DNA of 64,000 nt from JACKJK01 sp046159835 (GTDB lineage: Bacteria; Pseudomonadota; Alphaproteobacteria; Rhizobiales; Tepidamorphaceae): assembly GCF_046159835.1 (NCBI RefSeq), contig NZ_JBJXCY010000002.1:1178001-1242000 (forward strand). The letters are read 5' to 3'. The notes below the pieces were generated by a model that saw only the letters and a program-made list of their open reading frames with translations, did not search any database and was not told where the DNA came from. A program made the position numbers and the translations under genes. Shown here piece by piece: positions 62,103-64,000 of the stretch. The stretch's first letter is position 1. Each line of letters starts with the position of its first letter.

Positions 62103-63479
62103 ATGAAATCCGAATTCTACAATCAGCGGCTCGGCCGCACCCTGCTCGGAGCAGGTCTCTTCACAGCCGCGCTTGCGCTTCCCGCGCTGGCGCAGGACAC
62201 CGGCACCGATGCCGGTACCGCGACTGACGCAGCCAGCACGGCTGGCGCAGACATGGCCTACATCTTCAACACCCTGCTGTTCCTTATCGGCGGCTTCCTG
62301 GTGATGTGGATGGCGGCTGGCTTCGCCATGCTTGAAGCCGGCCTGGTGCGTTCCAAGAACGTCTCCATGCAGTGCCTCAAGAACATCGCGCTCTACTCCG
62401 TCGCCGGCATCATGTTCTGGGTGCTCGGCTACAACCTGATGTACAACGACGTCGCGGCCAGCGGCGGTTACTTCGGCATCCCCGGCCCCAAGGCCTTTGA
62501 GGATGTCGGCGGCTCCGACCTTGAGACCGGCTACTCCGCCGCCTCTGACTGGTTCTTCCAGATGGTCTTCGTCGCAGCGACCGCTTCCATCGTGTCCGGC
62601 ACCGTTGCCGAGCGTGTGAAGCTGTGGCCGTTCCTCATCTTCACCGCTGTCCTGACCGGTATCTTCTACCCGATCACCGGTTCCTGGCAGTGGGGCGGCG
62701 GCTGGCTGTCCGAGATGGGCTTCTCCGACTTCGCCGGTTCCACCATCGTGCACTCGGTCGGTGGCTGGGCGGCATTGACGGGCGCCGTCATCATCGGTGC
62801 GCGCAAGGGCAAGTATGGCGCGGACGGTTCCGTCCACGTGATGCCCGGTTCGTCCATCCCGCTTGCAACCCTCGGCACGTTCATCCTGTGGCTCGGCTGG
62901 TTCGGCTTCAACGGTGCCTCCCAGCTCGCGATGGGCACCGCTGGTGACGTCACCGACATCTCGCGCATCTTCGCCAACACGAACCTCGCCGCTGCCGGCG
63001 GTGTCGTGGCCGCGGTCATCCTCACCCAGATCTTCTACAAGAAGGTCGACGTGACGATGGCGCTCAACGGTGCGCTGGCCGGTCTGGTCTCCATCACGGC
63101 CGAGCCGCTGGCTCCGTCTGCTGGTCTGGCCATCCTGATCGGTGCGGTTGGCGGCGTGATCGTCGTCTTCGCAGTGCCGCTTCTGGACAAGCTGAAGATC
63201 GATGACGTGGTCGGCGCGATTCCCGTCCACCTTCTCGCCGGCATCTGGGGCACCCTGGTCGTTCCGCTTTCCAACAGCGACGCCAGCATCGTGACCCAGT
63301 TCATCGGCGTCGTGGCCTACGGCGTGTTCACCGTCGTTGCGACGGGCATCCTCTGGTTCGTCCTGAAGATGGTCACCGGCGTCCGCGTCACCCCGGAAGA
63401 AGAAGCGATGGGACTCGACATGGCCGAAGTCGGCGTCGAGGCCTATCCGGAGTTCGGCACCGGCTCCCAGCGCATGTAA
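62103..63479 (+). CDS. amtB: Ammonium transporter AmtB
   Basis: Trimeric ammonium channel of the inner membrane, 458 residues. A cleavable signal peptide (about 1-31, ALAQ-D) and a short Thr/Asp/Ala linker come first, then eleven transmembrane segments. The channel histidine pair is present in HSVGGWAALTGA and HLLAGIWGTL. The signature DFAGSTIVHSVGGWAAL is intact. The start at 62103 gives the signal peptide. A GlnK-binding cytoplasmic C-terminus (MVTGVRVTPEEEAMGLDMAEVGVEAYPEF) is kept. Cotranscribed with glnK. Confidence 0.96.
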   Translation: MKSEFYNQRLGRTLLGAGLFTAALALPALAQDTGTDAGTATDAASTAGADMAYIFNTLLFLIGGFLVMWMAAGFAMLEAGLVRSKNVSMQCLKNIALYSVAGIMFWVLGYNLMYNDVAASGGYFGIPGPKAFEDVGGSDLETGYSAASDWFFQMVFVAATASIVSGTVAERVKLWPFLIFTAVLTGIFYPITGSWQWGGGWLSEMGFSDFAGSTIVHSVGGWAALTGAVIIGARKGKYGADGSVHVMPGSSIPLATLGTFILWLGWFGFNGASQLAMGTAGDVTDISRIFANTNLAAAGGVVAAVILTQIFYKKVDVTMALNGALAGLVSITAEPLAPSAGLAILIGAVGGVIVVFAVPLLDKLKIDDVVGAIPVHLLAGIWGTLVVPLSNSDASIVTQFIGVVAYGVFTVVATGILWFVLKMVTGVRVTPEEEAMGLDMAEVGVEAYPEFGTGSQRM

Positions 63480-63528
63480 GGCGTTTCCTCCCCAAGCCGG
63501 CCCCGCCAGGGGCCGGCCGCACTCATCC

Positions 63529-63555
63529 ACCCGGGCCTCGTGCCCGGGTTTTTTT
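63529..63555 (+). terminator. Intrinsic terminator of glnK-amtB
   Basis: An 8-bp stem (63529-63536 with 63542-63549), loop CTCGT, and a run of seven T. A second GC hairpin (GGCCCC-GCCA-GGGGCC) lies just upstream of it. Confidence 0.92.
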
Positions 63556-63681
63556 GTTCTCCGGCTTCCAGCAGCGAGGTTAATCGCGGCTTAACCGCAT
63601 TTGCCTAGGCTTGGTTGAATCGCGCGTGATCCTCTTCCGCTCCCGCGCTCCCGTTACTGCTGCCGGAGACTTGTCAGCCCC

Positions 63682-64000
63682 ATGCGTGTGACGCGCCCGA
63701 TCAACGACGCGCCCATCCTCGATCCAACGCCGTTTGGCGGCGACGAGACGGTTATCGACCGCTTTGCCGCCTGGGCGAAGTCGATGGCCCGCTATGCCTT
63801 CGCCGTGACGGTAATGCTGCTGGCCGCCTGCTACCTGCTGGCGCTGGTCACATGGTCGGTCGACGATCCGAGCCTCAACCACGCAACCAATGGCCCGGTC
63901 TCCAACCTGATGGGCTATCCCGGCGCCATCGTCGCCGACATGGCGATGCAGCTGCTGGGCATCGCGTCTGCGTGGCTGGCGCTCCCGATCTTCCTTGGTG
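63682..64000 (+). CDS. ftsK: DNA translocase FtsK (5' part, cut by the window end)
   Basis: The first 106 residues of an FtsK/SpoIIIE-type translocase that couples division to chromosome segregation. Visible are a short polar N-terminus and the first transmembrane segment (about residues 38-59, FAVTVMLLAACYLLALVTWSV). The diagnostic sequence DDPSLNHATNGPVSNLMGYPGAIVADMAMQLLG and the start of the second segment follow. The motor and gamma domains lie beyond 64000. The call rests on the characteristic SVDDPSLNHAT/NLMGYPGAIVAD stretch and the position downstream of amtB, as in related genomes. Confidence 0.93.
   Translation, partial: MRVTRPINDAPILDPTPFGGDETVIDRFAAWAKSMARYAFAVTVMLLAACYLLALVTWSVDDPSLNHATNGPVSNLMGYPGAIVADMAMQLLGIASAWLALPIFLG

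Overview
The window is 64 kb of dense, high-GC chromosomal DNA from an alphaproteobacterium, most likely of the order Hyphomicrobiales (Rhizobiales). This rests on the gene set and order: a hemC-hemD-mitofilin-HemY cluster divergent from tsaD-gpsA-YciI-EVE, a YggT-DUF167-folD operon, a CnoX-LonN-Trm112 operon, RsmB-heparinase-purH, an IalB-like secreted protein, a ~180 kDa NAD-glutamate dehydrogenase and a DUF1674 protein. I cannot name the genus. No rRNA, insertion sequence, prophage, CRISPR array or replication origin was seen. Three tRNA genes are present: Ala-CGC, Thr-CGT and Gly-GCC.

Layout. 0-7 kb: a GDSL esterase, ThpR, pterin dehydratase, two oxidoreductases, a SpoU methyltransferase, an IalB-like protein and RlmN. 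7-15.7 kb: LysE exporter and DsbA-fold isomerase, argG, a CBS-containing site-2 protease, typA, a GNAT acetyltransferase, ppa, and folD-DUF167-YggT. 15.8-21.5 kb: tRNA-Ala, a soluble double-PAS chemoreceptor, the broken end of a second chemoreceptor with a structured and repeat-bearing intergenic stretch, then a probable operon of an aberrant metallo-beta-lactamase-fold protein, TerB, an SDR and a class I amidotransferase, and tRNA-Thr. 21.6-31 kb: the tetrapyrrole/mitofilin cluster and the divergent tsaD-gpsA cluster. 31.2-40.4 kb: acs, a trio of independently terminated secreted-protein genes (two unknown proteins sharing a Cys-Trp-Cys domain on either side of an L,D-transpeptidase), ggt, a TadG-like VWA protein, DUF1674 and htpX. 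40.5-47.4 kb: rsmB, heparinase-like, purH, YbjQ and a UMF1-type MFS transporter. 47.4-56.5 kb: NAD-GDH, an AhpD-like protein, a PEP mutase/ICL-family enzyme, an orphan molybdenum hydroxylase large subunit and tRNA-Gly. 56.7-64 kb: ProX, CnoX-LonN-Trm112, UbiH-like, TesB, then glnK-amtB behind two NtrC-type sites and a sigma-54 promoter, and the 5' part of ftsK.

Most genes are housekeeping, with themes of RNA modification and tRNA quality control (ThpR, SpoU, RlmN, TsaD, RsmB, ProX, Trm112), tetrapyrrole synthesis, and nitrogen/carbon metabolism (argG, NAD-GDH, glnK-amtB, acs). The parts most worth attention are the secreted trio at 33.3-35.7 kb, the aberrant metallo-beta-lactamase-fold operon at 18.3-21.3 kb, the chemoreceptor remnant with its neighbouring alternative hairpins, and the orphan molybdenum hydroxylase subunit. 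All domain and family calls come from reading the translated sequence; no database search was run.
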